Positions 15,212-24,355 of a DNA stretch of 64,000 nucleotides are shown here, one piece after another. The notes under the pieces are model-generated. The model made no database searches, was not told the origin of the DNA, and saw nothing but the letters and a program-made list of their open reading frames with translations. Numbering within the stretch: position 1 is the first letter of the stretch; each line of letters starts with the position of its first letter. The stretch covers positions 32,425 to 96,424 of the forward strand of contig NZ_LGCN01000188.1 in NCBI RefSeq assembly GCF_001279005.1, given 5' to 3'. The translations under genes and the position numbers were made by a program. This stretch comes from Streptomyces caelestis. Its GTDB lineage: Bacteria > Actinomycetota > Actinomycetes > Streptomycetales > Streptomycetaceae.

Positions 15212-16741
15212 TCACTTGACGGCGCGCAGCGCGTCGACGACGCCGAAGCCGTAGAAGCCGTTGACCCGGCTGCCGCCCTCGCAGGTGGCGTCCTGCGCGC
15301 CGTCGCCGTCCTGGTCGTACGACTCGGGGCAGCCCGGGTTGTTCGCCTGGGCCTTCAGCAGCGCCTGCAGCTGGGCGGGCGTGGCCCACGGGTGCTCGGA
15401 CTTCAGCAGCGCGGCGACGCCGGCGGCGTGCGGCGAGGCCATCGAGGTGCCCTGCAGGAAGGCGTACTCGCCGTTCGGCATGGTGGACAGGATGCGGCCG
15501 TCCTTCGACGGCGTGTCCGGCAGCTGGTAGCGGCGGTCGCCGCCCGGCGCCGCGACGTCGACGACGCCCTTGCCGTACGTGGAGTAGTACGACTTGAGGT
15601 TCTGCACGCCCGTCGCGCTGACGGTGACGACGCCCGGCAGCTGGGTCGGGATGTCGTAGCACTCGCTCGGGTCGATGGTGCGCGTCACCGGAGTGGTGTC
15701 GTCGGGGCTGGAGTCGTCGACGATCGCGTCGGAGGCCAGGTCGTGGTTGGAGTTGCCGGCCGAGGCGAGGTGCAGCGTGCCCTTCCTCTGGGCGTACAGC
15801 TGGGCGCGGTTGACCGCGTCGACGATCGCCTTCTGGTCCGGGTCGTCCATGCAGTTGTACAGCCACGGGTCGACGTAGTAGCTGTTGTTCGTGATCTCCA
15901 CGCCGTGGTCGGCGGCGAAGACGAACGCGCAGACGACGTTCTCCGGGTAGAAGAGGCCGTTGTCCGGGTCGCTGACCTTGATGCCGGCCACCTTCACGCC
16001 GGGCGCGACACCGGCGACGCCGACGCCGTTGCGGGCCGCGGCGATCTCACCGGCCACGTGCGTGCCGTGGTAGTCCTCGTCCGTGTACGGGCGCCAGGCG
16101 CCCTCGCCGGTGTCCGCCTTGCCGCCGACGCAGTTGGCCGACTGTGCGGCGGAGAAGTTCGGGGCGAGGTCCGGGTGGGTGTCGTCGACGCCGGTGTCGA
16201 TCACGGCGACGGTCACCTTGCGGCTGCCCGGGTTGATCTTCGCGGCCTTGTCGGCGCCGATCGCCCGCAGGTCCCACTGGTCGGCCTCGAGCGGCTCGCT
16301 GCCGGGCGTCCGCGCGGAGACGGCCCGCGTCCGCGCGGCCTCGGCGGCGCTCACGTAGTCGGCGGCGCCCTCGTCCGTCGTCCCGGCCGCGGTCAGCGGC
16401 GCGGTGCGGGTGGCGCCGGCGGACTGGACCCCGCGGGCCTTGCGTATCTCCTCGCCGAAGTCCGGGTCGGCCGAGTGGACGACGATCACGCCGATCCTGT
16501 CGTACGTGACGACGACCTTCCCGCCGGCCGCGGCGATCGCCCGCTCCACCGAGGCGATCGTGCGGCGGTCCGTCCTGGTGTTGACGACGTACGCCAGGGC
16601 GGGCGCGTCCGCCGCCTGCTCGGCCGACACCGTCCGCGGGGCCGCCGAGGCCGCCGCGGGCAGGAAGCCGAGCGAGGCGGTCAGGGACAGCACGACGGGC
16701 ACGGCGAGGGCGAGACGGCGTCTGGAACGCAGATGAGCCAT
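15212..16741 (-). CDS. Secreted S8 family serine peptidase, paralogue of the downstream gene
   Basis: This 509-aa protein has a signal peptide (RRRLALAVPVVLSLTASLGF), a propeptide (YVVNTRTDRRTIASVERAI), and the triad Asp VIDTGVDDTHPD, His HGTHVAGEIA and Ser GTSMASPHAAGVAAL. As in its neighbour, a DQDGDGAQD loop between Cys residues sits near the C-terminus. The two genes are 61 bp apart on the same strand and are similar along their full length, which indicates a local duplication. This gene is the upstream member and probably carries the promoter in the 16742-17008 divergent region. It is exported and matured by removal of the propeptide. Confidence 0.93.
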   Translation of the reverse strand: MAHLRSRRRLALAVPVVLSLTASLGFLPAAASAAPRTVSAEQAADAPALAYVVNTRTDRRTIASVERAIAAAGGKVVVTYDRIGVIVVHSADPDFGEEIRKARGVQSAGATRTAPLTAAGTTDEGAADYVSAAEAARTRAVSARTPGSEPLEADQWDLRAIGADKAAKINPGSRKVTVAVIDTGVDDTHPDLAPNFSAAQSANCVGGKADTGEGAWRPYTDEDYHGTHVAGEIAAARNGVGVAGVAPGVKVAGIKVSDPDNGLFYPENVVCAFVFAADHGVEITNNSYYVDPWLYNCMDDPDQKAIVDAVNRAQLYAQRKGTLHLASAGNSNHDLASDAIVDDSSPDDTTPVTRTIDPSECYDIPTQLPGVVTVSATGVQNLKSYYSTYGKGVVDVAAPGGDRRYQLPDTPSKDGRILSTMPNGEYAFLQGTSMASPHAAGVAALLKSEHPWATPAQLQALLKAQANNPGCPESYDQDGDGAQDATCEGGSRVNGFYGFGVVDALRAVK

Positions 16742-17008
16742 GGGGTCTCCACATCATCCGGAAACGGAACCGGCCCGGGGCACGGATGGTGTTCGGGCAG
16801 GTACATGACGGGGTGGTGCAGGGTGAAGCTATCCCGCGCTCTCGCTGGCCAGCAATGTTTTGCCGGAAACGACTTCGGAAAACGCCACGGGAAAAGAACG
16901 GCGGAGAGTTGAACCGGCCCTCGCGTGGCGCCGTGCCCTTGGGCAGGAAGCGCGAGGACACTCGCCTTCCGTCCCCACCCGTACCGACCCGCAACGCGAG
17001 GAGACTCC

Positions 17009-17365
17009 GTGGCCGCCGAAGCACCGCCCCCCTCGACGGAACAACGCAAACTCCCCACACCGGAGGAGTTCACCGAGGTGCAGGAGAGCGCTGAGTTCGG
17101 TGAACTGCGCCGCTCCTACCGCTCCTTCGCCTTCCCGCTGACCATCGCCTTCATCGTCTGGTACCTGCTGTACGTCCTGCTCTCCAACTACGCGGGCGGC
17201 TTCATGGGCGCCAAGCTGGTGGGCAACATCAACGTCGCCCTCGTCTTCGGCGTCCTGCAGTTCGTCACCACGTTCCTCATCGCGTGGTGGTACTCCCGGC
17301 ACGCCGCCGCCGAGCTCGACCCCAAGGCCGAGGCCATCAAGAAGCGTATGGAGGGCGGCGCATGA
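17009..17365 (+). CDS. DUF485 domain membrane protein
   Basis: The GTG at 17009 with GCGAGGAG upstream gives 118 aa; longer frames to the left have no ribosome-binding site. Residues about 28-100 form a DUF485 domain: FGELRRSYRSFAFPLTIAFIVWYLLYVLLSNYAG and VGNINVALVFGVLQFVTTFLIAWWYSRHA, two transmembrane helices with a conserved RR.YR element. Such proteins accompany acetate/solute:cation symporters (YjcH with ActP in E. coli). It overlaps the symporter start by four bases (ATGA), so the two are made together. Confidence 0.92.
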   Translation: MAAEAPPPSTEQRKLPTPEEFTEVQESAEFGELRRSYRSFAFPLTIAFIVWYLLYVLLSNYAGGFMGAKLVGNINVALVFGVLQFVTTFLIAWWYSRHAAAELDPKAEAIKKRMEGGA

Positions 17366-18990
17366 GCCCCGCGATCACCCACGTCACCCTCGCCGCGAAC
17401 GAGGCGAGCGAACACCGCACGCTGATCATCACGCTGTTCGCGCTGTTCGTCCTCGCCACCCTCGGCATCACCGTCTGGGCCGGCCGGCAGACCAAGGACG
17501 CCGCCGACTTCTACGCCGGCGGGCGCCAGTTCAGCGCCTTCCAGAACGGACTCGCGGTCTCCGGCGACTACATGTCGGCCGCGTCCTTCCTCGGCATCGC
17601 GGGCGCCATCGCCCTCTTCGGCTACGACGGCTTCCTGTACTCCATCGGCTTCCTGGTCGCCTGGCTGGTCGCGCTCCTCCTGGTCGCCGAGCCGCTGCGG
17701 AACTCCGGCCGCTACACCATGGGCGACGTCCTCGCCTACCGCATGCGCCAGCGTCCCGTGCGCACCGCGGCCGGCACTTCCACCATCGTCGTGTCGATCT
17801 TCTACCTGCTGGCCCAGATGGCGGGCGCGGGCGTCCTCGTCTCGCTGCTGCTCGGCATCACCTCCGACGCCGGCAAGATCCTCATCGTCGCCCTGGTGGG
17901 CGTCCTGATGATCGTCTACGTCTCCATCGGCGGCATGAAGGGCACCACCTGGGTCCAGATGGTCAAGGCCGTGCTGCTCATCGGCGGCACCATCCTCATC
18001 ACCTTCCTGGTGCTGCTGAAGTTCAACTTCAACATCTCCGACCTGCTGGGCAGCGCCGCCGAGAACAGCGGCAAGGGCGACGCCTTCCTCGAGCCCGGCC
18101 TCCAGTACGGCGCCGACGGCACCACCAAGCTGGACTTCCTCTCCCTCGGCATCGCCCTGGTGCTGGGCACCGCCGGTCTGCCGCACATCCTGATCCGCTT
18201 CTACACGGTGCCCAACGCCAAGGCCGCCCGTAAGTCCGTGAACTGGGCCATCGGCATCATCGGCGGCTTCTACCTGATGACCATCGCCCTCGGCTTCGGC
18301 GCGGCGGCCCTGATCTCCCAGGACGAGATCATCGCGTCCAACCCGTCCGGCAACACGGCGGCCCCGCTGCTCGCGCTGCACCTGGGCGGCACCGACTCGG
18401 CCTGGGGCGCGATCCTGCTCGCCACCATCTCTGCGGTCGCCTTCGCGACGATCCTCGCCGTGGTCGCCGGCCTCACCCTGGCCTCGTCGTCCTCCTTCGC
18501 GCACGACATCTACGCCAACGTCATCCGCAAGGGCCAGGCCACGGAGAAGGAGGAGATGAGGGCGGCCCGCTGGGCGACCGTCCTCATCGGCATCGTCTCC
18601 ATCGCGCTCGGCGCCCTCGCCCGTGACCTGAACGTGGCCGGCCTGGTCGCGCTGGCCTTCGCGGTCGCCGCGTCCGCCAACCTGCCGACCATCCTCTACA
18701 GCCTGTTCTGGAAGCGGTTCACCACCCAGGGCGCCCTGTGGTCGATCTACGGCGGTCTCGTCGTCGCCGTCGGCCTGGTGCTGTTCTCGCCCGTGGTCTC
18801 CGGCGACCCCAAGGCGATGTTCCCGGACGTCGACTTCGCCTGGTTCCCGCTGAAGAACCCGGGCATCATCTCCATCCCGTTCGGCTTCCTGATGGGCTGG
18901 CTCGGCACCGTCCTGTCGAAGGAGGAGCCCGACGCCAAGAAGTACGCGGAGCTGGAGGTCCGGTCCCTGACCGGCACCGGCGCCCACTGA
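17362..18990 (+). CDS. Cation acetate (solute:sodium) symporter, ActP-like
   Basis: This 542-aa protein has about 13 transmembrane helices. The SSS family signature is clear: DFYAGGRQFSAFQNGLAVSGDYMSAASFLG (about residues 47-76), GLPHILIRFYTVPNAKAARKSV (about 273-294) and the Ser-rich ASSSSFAHDIYANVIRKGQ region (about 374-392). The ActP branch imports acetate, propionate or pyruvate with Na+ or H+. Its coupling to DUF485 supports that assignment, but the substrate is inferred. A very strong terminator hairpin follows. Confidence 0.9.
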   Translation: MSPAITHVTLAANEASEHRTLIITLFALFVLATLGITVWAGRQTKDAADFYAGGRQFSAFQNGLAVSGDYMSAASFLGIAGAIALFGYDGFLYSIGFLVAWLVALLLVAEPLRNSGRYTMGDVLAYRMRQRPVRTAAGTSTIVVSIFYLLAQMAGAGVLVSLLLGITSDAGKILIVALVGVLMIVYVSIGGMKGTTWVQMVKAVLLIGGTILITFLVLLKFNFNISDLLGSAAENSGKGDAFLEPGLQYGADGTTKLDFLSLGIALVLGTAGLPHILIRFYTVPNAKAARKSVNWAIGIIGGFYLMTIALGFGAAALISQDEIIASNPSGNTAAPLLALHLGGTDSAWGAILLATISAVAFATILAVVAGLTLASSSSFAHDIYANVIRKGQATEKEEMRAARWATVLIGIVSIALGALARDLNVAGLVALAFAVAASANLPTILYSLFWKRFTTQGALWSIYGGLVVAVGLVLFSPVVSGDPKAMFPDVDFAWFPLKNPGIISIPFGFLMGWLGTVLSKEEPDAKKYAELEVRSLTGTGAH

Positions 18991-19000
18991 TCCGCACCCC

Positions 19001-19052
19001 GGACGGCCGCGTCGCGAGGACCCCCGTAAGGGTCCTCGCGACGCGGCCGTCC
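19001..19052. terminator. Perfect 23-bp stem terminator after the symporter
   Basis: The arm GGACGGCCGCGTCGCGAGGACCC pairs perfectly with the arm starting GGGTCCTCGCGACGCGG and ending CCGTCC; the loop is 6 nt (CCGTAA). It begins 10 bp after the stop and is the longest perfect hairpin found in the window. Confidence 0.9.
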
Positions 19053-19150
19053 GTCCTCCCGTCGCACCGGGTCGCTGGGGGTTGTCGGCGGCGTCACGTA
19101 GGCTCGCAGTAGCCGGGCACGAGTGATCCGCGTCGAGGGAGGGGGCCCAC

Positions 19151-20140
19151 GTGCTCATCGACACCTACGGCCGAGTTGCCACCGACCTGAGGGTCTCGCT
19201 GACCGATCGGTGCAATCTGCGCTGCACCTACTGCATGCCCGAGGAAGGGCTGCAGTGGCTGGCCAAGCCCGACCTGCTCACCGACGACGAGATCGTCCGC
19301 CTCGTCGGCATCGCCGTCACCTCCCTCGGCATCGAGGAGGTCCGCTTCACCGGCGGCGAGCCGCTGCTCCGTCCCGGCCTGGTCGGCATCGTCGAGCGCG
19401 TCGCCGCCCTGGAACCCCGCCCGCAGACGTCCCTCACCACCAACGGCATCGGGCTGCGGCGCACCGCGGCCGCCCTGAAGGAGGCGGGTCTGGACCGGGT
19501 CAACGTCTCCCTGGACACGCTCCGCCCGGACGTCTTCAAGACCCTCACCCGCCGTGACCGCCACCAGGACGTCCTCGACGGCCTCCACGCGGCCCGCGAG
19601 GCCGGCCTGACCCCGGTGAAGGTCAACTCGGTCCTGATGCCGGGGCTCAACGACGACGAGGCCCCCGACCTCCTCGCCTGGGCCGTGGAGCACGACTACG
19701 AGCTGCGCTTCATCGAGCAGATGCCCCTGGACGCCCAGCACGGCTGGAAGCGCGACGGAATGATCACCGCCGGGGACATCCTGGCCTCCCTGCGCACGCG
19801 CTTCGAGCTGACCCCCGAGGGCGAGGAGGCGCGCGGCTCCGCACCGGCCGAGCGCTGGCTGGTCGACGGCGGCCCGCACCGCGTCGGCGTCATCGCCTCC
19901 GTCACCCGCCCGTTCTGCGCCGCCTGCGACCGCACCCGGCTCACCGCCGACGGACAGATCCGCACCTGCCTGTTCGCCACCGAGGAGACCGACCTGCGCG
20001 CGGCCCTGCGCTCCGGCGCCCCCGACGAGGAGATCGCCCGCCTCTGGAAACACGCGATGCGGGGCAAGAAGGCGGGAGCGGGCCTGGACGACCCCGGTTT
20101 CATCCAGCCGGACCGGCCGATGTCCGCCATCGGGGGCTGA
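19151..20140 (+). CDS. moaA: GTP 3',8-cyclase MoaA
   Basis: This 329-aa radical SAM enzyme starts with GTG after a GGGAGGGGG site. It carries out the first step of molybdenum cofactor synthesis, GTP to 3',8-cyclo-GTP. The N-terminal cluster motif is CNLRCTYCMPEEG (CxxxCxxC), with FTGGEPLLRPGL for SAM contact. The C-terminal second [4Fe-4S] site is FCAACDRTRLTADG plus a later Cys in IRTCLF. The conserved Gly-Gly end is present (SAIGG). No other moa genes are next to it. Confidence 0.96.
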   Translation: MLIDTYGRVATDLRVSLTDRCNLRCTYCMPEEGLQWLAKPDLLTDDEIVRLVGIAVTSLGIEEVRFTGGEPLLRPGLVGIVERVAALEPRPQTSLTTNGIGLRRTAAALKEAGLDRVNVSLDTLRPDVFKTLTRRDRHQDVLDGLHAAREAGLTPVKVNSVLMPGLNDDEAPDLLAWAVEHDYELRFIEQMPLDAQHGWKRDGMITAGDILASLRTRFELTPEGEEARGSAPAERWLVDGGPHRVGVIASVTRPFCAACDRTRLTADGQIRTCLFATEETDLRAALRSGAPDEEIARLWKHAMRGKKAGAGLDDPGFIQPDRPMSAIGG

Positions 20141-20145
20141 GGACA

Positions 20146-20370
20146 CTAGGCTCCCTCCGGAGCCTCCCACTCCTCGAACCGGACGACGTCCTTCAGGAAT
20201 CCCCGGACCCCGAGGAACTGCGAAAGGTGCTCGCGGTGCTCCTCGCAGGCGAGCCAGGTCTTACGGCGCTCCGGCGTGTGCAGCTTGGGGTTGTTCCACG
20301 CCAGCACCCACACGGCGGCGGCACGACACCCCTTGGCGGAACAGACCGGCGTCTCGGGATCAGGGACCAT
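20146..20370 (-). CDS. Conserved small Streptomyces protein with Cys pairs
   Basis: This 74-aa protein starts at ATG 20370, with AAGGGTG before it; longer frames upstream are not supported. It is acidic, with a CSAKGCRA pair near the N-terminus and a later ACEEHREHLSQFLG segment, so Cys and His residues could bind a metal. WVLAWNNPKLH and KTWLACEEH are conserved in Streptomyces homologues as far as I recall. The function is unknown. It converges on moaA with only 5 bp between the stops. Confidence 0.65.
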   Translation of the reverse strand: MVPDPETPVCSAKGCRAAAVWVLAWNNPKLHTPERRKTWLACEEHREHLSQFLGVRGFLKDVVRFEEWEAPEGA

Positions 20371-20422
20371 CACACCCTTGACCCTAACCCGGCCGACGGG
20401 GCGCGAGATCCACGGGAAAGGG

Positions 20423-20460
20423 CGACGCCGAGCAGCCACGGGGGGAGCTGCCCGGCGTCG
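20423..20460. terminator. Hairpin downstream of the DUF3099 gene
   Basis: The 14-bp arms CGACGCCGAGCAGC and GCTGCCCGGCGTCG have one mismatch and a 10-nt loop. The hairpin lies between the DUF3099 gene and the small Cys-pair gene, both on the minus strand. Confidence 0.45.
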
Positions 20461-20615
20461 GTCCGTCGCTCCGACGGGGGATGCGGAGCGCGTACGAAGT
20501 ATGTCACGGGTCGCGCCGCCCCCGGCACCGGAACAACACGATTGATCTGAGCTTTCCTTGAGGATGGCGGGTAAGCGCCTTCCGCTTGACAGGGTTTCCC
20601 CGCACACCCCGATCC

Positions 20616-21014
20616 TCACGACCGCCCGGGCCGCTCCGTTCGTGCGTTCGGCGCCGCCTGTGACGCCACATCTTCCGCATCGGATTCCGCGGAACCGTCA
20701 TTCGTCCGCGGCGATGCGATCATCGGCTTCATCGGCGTCGTCACGAAGGTCGACGGCAGGGACGGCGCATTCTCGCGCCCGGCGTTGGCGATCACCACCG
20801 CGACGTACGGCAGGACCGCCCCGAGTACCAGCGCCACGATCGCGACGTGCCGCTCCACGTTCCACAGCGTCGCCGCGAGGATGACCGAGACCGTACGGAC
20901 GGCCATCGAGATCACGTACCGGCGCTGCCGCCCCCGCACGTCCTCCTGGAGGCCCGTCCGGGCGCCGGTGATCCGGAACACCTGGACGTTGCCGCCGCCA
21001 TGCTGCTTCCGCAT
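20616..21014 (-). CDS. DUF3099 domain membrane protein
   Basis: This 132-aa protein starts at ATG 21014, preceded by GGTGG. The N-terminal segment VQVFRITGARTGLQEDVRGRQRRY is the DUF3099 signature, followed by two transmembrane helices (VISMAVRTVSVILAATLWNVE and HVAIVALVLGAVLPYVAVVIA) and a disordered Ser/Thr/Pro tail. Family members are small actinobacterial membrane proteins of unknown function. It is divergent from the GlsB-like gene. Confidence 0.75.
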   Translation of the reverse strand: MRKQHGGGNVQVFRITGARTGLQEDVRGRQRRYVISMAVRTVSVILAATLWNVERHVAIVALVLGAVLPYVAVVIANAGRENAPSLPSTFVTTPMKPMIASPRTNDGSAESDAEDVASQAAPNARTERPGRS

Positions 21015-21261
21015 CGCATTCCACCATCCGCCCGCATCGGGTCTTCTCCGTACCTGACCGGCCGGCACCCCGTCCCGTTGACACCGGTTCCGGACATGTC
21101 CACGTTACGCCGCCTCCGGACGGGGAACGAGAGCGGGTCCGCCCCGTCCCGCGGCGCACCGCCCGCGCCGCGGCGCGGGCGGCATGCCCGACATGCGGCG
21201 TACCGCGTCTCGACCGACACTGGCCGTAACCGCTCGCGTCAAGCCGTACGAGGAGGCAGCC

Positions 21262-21546
21262 ATGGGCTGGTTGTGGGCGATCATCGTGGGATTCGTGCTC
21301 GGCCTGATCGCCAAGGCGGTGATCCCCGGCAAGCAGCACCTCCCGCTGTGGCTGGCCACCATCTGCGGCATCATCGGTGCGATCGTGGGCAACGCCATCG
21401 CGCGGGGCTTCGGGATCGAGGAGACGCGGGGCATCGACTGGGGGCGGCACATCTTCCAGCTGGGCGCGGCGATCGTCGTCGTCCTGTTCGCGGAGATGCT
21501 GTACACCTCGATGCAGCGCAGGAAACACGAACGACAGCGGGTCTGA
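21262..21546 (+). CDS. GlsB/YeaQ/YmgE family stress-response membrane protein
   Basis: This 94-aa protein starts at ATG 21262 after AGGAGG. Three transmembrane helices are visible: MGWLWAIIVGFVLGLIAKAVIPG, LWLATICGIIGAIVGNAIARGFG (with the Gly zipper typical of transglycosylase-associated/GlsB proteins) and IFQLGAAIVVVLFAEMLYTS. The tail is basic. This family is induced in stress and is often found with Asp23/Gls24 genes; here the Asp23 locus lies about 16 kb away. Confidence 0.85.
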   Translation: MGWLWAIIVGFVLGLIAKAVIPGKQHLPLWLATICGIIGAIVGNAIARGFGIEETRGIDWGRHIFQLGAAIVVVLFAEMLYTSMQRRKHERQRV

Positions 21547-21569
21547 CCCGTCGCCGTACGGATGACGAC

Positions 21570-21603
21570 GGGGCGGTCTCCGGCGGATGCCGGAGACCGC
21601 CCC
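21570..21603. terminator. Bidirectional terminator between the GlsB-like gene and tyrS
   Basis: The perfect 15-bp arms GGGGCGGTCTCCGGC and GCCGGAGACCGCCCC with a 4-nt loop sit between two converging genes (stops at 21546 and 21626). Confidence 0.88.
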
Positions 21604-21625
21604 GGAGCAGGCGCGGGCCGCCGGG

Positions 21626-22894
21626 TCAGCCGGCCGTGACCTCCACCGCCGCCAGGTTCTTCTTGCCCCGGCGCAGCACCAGCCAGCGCCCGTGCAGCAG
21701 GTCCTCCTCGGCCGGGACGGCGTCCTCGGCGGTCACCTTGACGTTGTTCACATAGGCGCCGCCCTCCTTCACCGTGCGCCGCGCGGCGGACTTGCTCGGC
21801 ACCAGGCCGACCTCGGCGAACAGGTCGGCCACCGGGCCCAGCTCGACCACCTTGACGTGCGGCACCTCCGAGAGCGCGGCGGCCAGCGTGCGGTCGTCCA
21901 GCTCACCCAGCTCACCCTGGCCGAAGAGGGCCTTGGAGGCGGCGATCACGGCGGCCGTCTGGTCGGCGCCGTGCACCAGCGTCGTCAGCTCCTCCGCCAG
22001 CGCGCGCTGGGCGGCCCGGGCCTGCGGACGCTCCTCCGTCTGCCGCTCCAGCTCCTCCAACTCCTCGCGGGACCTGAAGGACAGGATCCGCAGGTAGCCC
22101 GAGATGTCCCGGTCGTCCGTGTTCAGCCAGAACTGGTAGAACGCGTACGGCGTCGTCATCTCCGGGTCGAGCCAGACGGCCCCGCCCTCGGTCTTGCCGA
22201 ACTTGGTGCCGTCCGCCTTCGTCATCAGCGGTGTGGCGTAGGCGTGGGCCGTGGCGTCCGGCTCCAGCCGGTGCAGCAGGTCCAGGCCCGCCGTGAGGTT
22301 GCCCCACTGGTCGCTGCCGCCCTGCTGCATCGTGCAGCCGTAGCGCCGGTACAGCTGGAGGAAGTCCATCGCCTGCAGCAGCTGGTAGCTGAACTCCGTG
22401 TAGCTGATGCCCTCGGAGGACTCCAGGCGCCGGGCGACGGAGTCCTTGGTCAGCATCTTGTTGACGCGGAAGTGCTTGCCGATGTCCCGCAGGAACTCGA
22501 TCGCGGAGAGGTTCTGCGTCCAGTCGAGGTTGTTGACCATCGTGGCCGCGTTCTCGCCCTCGAAGGACAGGAACGGCTCGATCTGGCCGCGCAGCCGCTC
22601 GACCCAGCCCGCGACGGTCTCCGGCGGGTTCAGCGTGCGCTCGGCGGTCGGGCGCGGGTCGCCGATCTGGCCCGTGGCGCCGCCGACCAGCGCCAGCGGC
22701 CGGTGACCGGCCTGCTGGAGCCGGCGCAGGGTGAGCACCTGCACCAGGTGCCCCACGTGCAGGGACGGCGCGGTCGGGTCGAAGCCGCAATAGAACGTGA
22801 CGGGACCGTCCGCGAGCGCCTTGCGCAAAGCGTCCTCGTCAGTGGACTGGGCGAACAGCCCGCGCCACTTCAGCTCGTCGACGATGTCCGTCAC
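21626..22894 (-). CDS. tyrS: Tyrosine--tRNA ligase
   Basis: This 422-aa class I synthetase starts with GTG. It charges tRNA-Tyr in the cytoplasm. [18 protein letters not shown] contains the HIGH-like motif (HVGH, about residue 47). GGSDQWGN and the KMSKS-like KFGKT (about residues 232-236) complete the active site. The C-terminal S4 RNA-binding domain is present ([26 protein letters not shown]). Length and motifs correspond to the TyrRS type of most bacteria. Confidence 0.97.
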   Translation of the reverse strand: MTDIVDELKWRGLFAQSTDEDALRKALADGPVTFYCGFDPTAPSLHVGHLVQVLTLRRLQQAGHRPLALVGGATGQIGDPRPTAERTLNPPETVAGWVERLRGQIEPFLSFEGENAATMVNNLDWTQNLSAIEFLRDIGKHFRVNKMLTKDSVARRLESSEGISYTEFSYQLLQAMDFLQLYRRYGCTMQQGGSDQWGNLTAGLDLLHRLEPDATAHAYATPLMTKADGTKFGKTEGGAVWLDPEMTTPYAFYQFWLNTDDRDISGYLRILSFRSREELEELERQTEERPQARAAQRALAEELTTLVHGADQTAAVIAASKALFGQGELGELDDRTLAAALSEVPHVKVVELGPVADLFAEVGLVPSKSAARRTVKEGGAYVNNVKVTAEDAVPAEEDLLHGRWLVLRRGKKNLAAVEVTAG

Positions 22895-22960
22895 GGTTCT
22901 CGTGTCTCCTCGATGATCTTCGGCCGGTCGGGTGACGGCCGCTTGCGAACGCCTACGAGG

Positions 22961-24355
22961 TTATACGCCCTGACTGACGGAGCTCATATTGAAATCGGGG
23001 ACGCGCAGCGCCGGCATCGCCGCCCGGGTGAACCAGTCGCCCCACTCCCTGGGCAGCGTCTTCTCCGTACGCCCGGCCTCCGTGGCCCGGCCCAGCAGGT
23101 CCACCGGCGACTCGTTGAACCGGAAGTTGTTCACCTCGCCGGTGACCTCGCCGTTCTCGACGAGGTAGACGCCGTCCCGGGTCAGGCCCGTCAGCAGCAG
23201 CGTCGCCGGGTCGACCTCGCGGATGTACCACAGGCAGGTCAGCAGCAGCCCGCGCCCGGTGGCCGCGACCATCTCCTCCAGGGAGCGGTCCCCGCCCCCG
23301 TCCAGGATCAGGTTGTCGATGGCGGGCGCCGTCGGCAGCCCGGTCAGGCCCGCGCCGTGCCTGCTGGTCGTCAGCCGGTTCAGCTCGCCCTCGCGCACCC
23401 AGTCCGTGGCCGTCAGCGGCAGCCCGTTGTCGAACACCGACTGGTCACCGCCGGAGGAGTGCGCGATCACGAACGGCGCCGACTCCAGACCCGGCTCGTT
23501 CGGGTCGCTGCGCAGGGTCAGCGGCAGCCCGGTCAGCCGCTCGCCGACCCGGGTGCCGCCGCCCGGCTTGGAGAACACCGTGCGCCCCTCGACCGCGTCC
23601 CGCCCCGAGGCCGACCACAGCTGGTAGATCAGCAGGTCCGCCACCGCGGTCGGCGGCAGCAGCGTCTCGTACCGGCCCGCGGGCAGCTCCAGCCGCCGCT
23701 CGGCCCAGCCCAGCCGTACGGCCAGCTCCGCGTCGAGCGCCGCCGGGTCGACGTCCTTGAAGTCCCGCGTGGAGCGCCCCGCCCACGCCGACCGCGTACG
23801 GTCCGGCGACTTGGCGTTCAGCTCCAGCGTGCCGTTCGGCTGGTCGTGCCGCAGCCGCAGCCCCGTCGAGGTGCCGAGATAGCTGGAGACCAGCTCGTGG
23901 TTGGCGAAGCCGTACAGCTCCCGGCCGCCTCCGCGCGCGCGTGCGAACGCCTCGCCCAGCGCCGGGGCGAAGTCGGCGAACACCGCGGAGGAGGTCTCGG
24001 CGGGCGCCTCGGTGAACTCCGGGGAGTGGGCCACGCCCGTGACCAGCGGCTGCGCGTCCTCGGCCGGACCCGCGCCGCGCGCGGCGGCCTCGGCGGCCCG
24101 CACCAGCGGCTCCAGCTCGTCCACGGTCACCGCGGACCGGGACACCACTCCGGAGGCCGTGCCCTGCGCGCCGTCCACCGTGGCGATCACGGTGAGCGTG
24201 CGCCCGCGCGTGACGCCGTTCGTGGTGAGCGCGTTGCCCGCCCAGCGCAGATTGGCGGTCGAGTGCTCGTCGGCGATCACGACACAGCCGTCGGCCCGGG
24301 ACAGTTCGAGAGCGCGCTCGACGATCTCGTGCGGCTTGGTGGTGCGTGCGCTCAT
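22961..24355 (-). CDS. TldD/PmbA family metallopeptidase, TldE-type subunit
   Basis: This 464-aa protein starts at ATG 24355, overlapping the TldD stop by four bases (ATGA). It has the PmbA/TldE fold: N-terminal ALELSRADGCVVIADEHSTANLRWAGNALTT, and a C-terminal part with NLILDGGG and LLTCLWYIREVDPATLLLTGLTRDG. It has no HExxxH motif, as expected of the non-catalytic TldE subunit. TldD/TldE heterodimers degrade or trim peptides, including RiPP precursors and unfolded peptides. The coupled arrangement supports a heterodimer. Confidence 0.9.
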   Translation of the reverse strand: MSARTTKPHEIVERALELSRADGCVVIADEHSTANLRWAGNALTTNGVTRGRTLTVIATVDGAQGTASGVVSRSAVTVDELEPLVRAAEAAARGAGPAEDAQPLVTGVAHSPEFTEAPAETSSAVFADFAPALGEAFARARGGGRELYGFANHELVSSYLGTSTGLRLRHDQPNGTLELNAKSPDRTRSAWAGRSTRDFKDVDPAALDAELAVRLGWAERRLELPAGRYETLLPPTAVADLLIYQLWSASGRDAVEGRTVFSKPGGGTRVGERLTGLPLTLRSDPNEPGLESAPFVIAHSSGGDQSVFDNGLPLTATDWVREGELNRLTTSRHGAGLTGLPTAPAIDNLILDGGGDRSLEEMVAATGRGLLLTCLWYIREVDPATLLLTGLTRDGVYLVENGEVTGEVNNFRFNESPVDLLGRATEAGRTEKTLPREWGDWFTRAAMPALRVPDFNMSSVSQGV

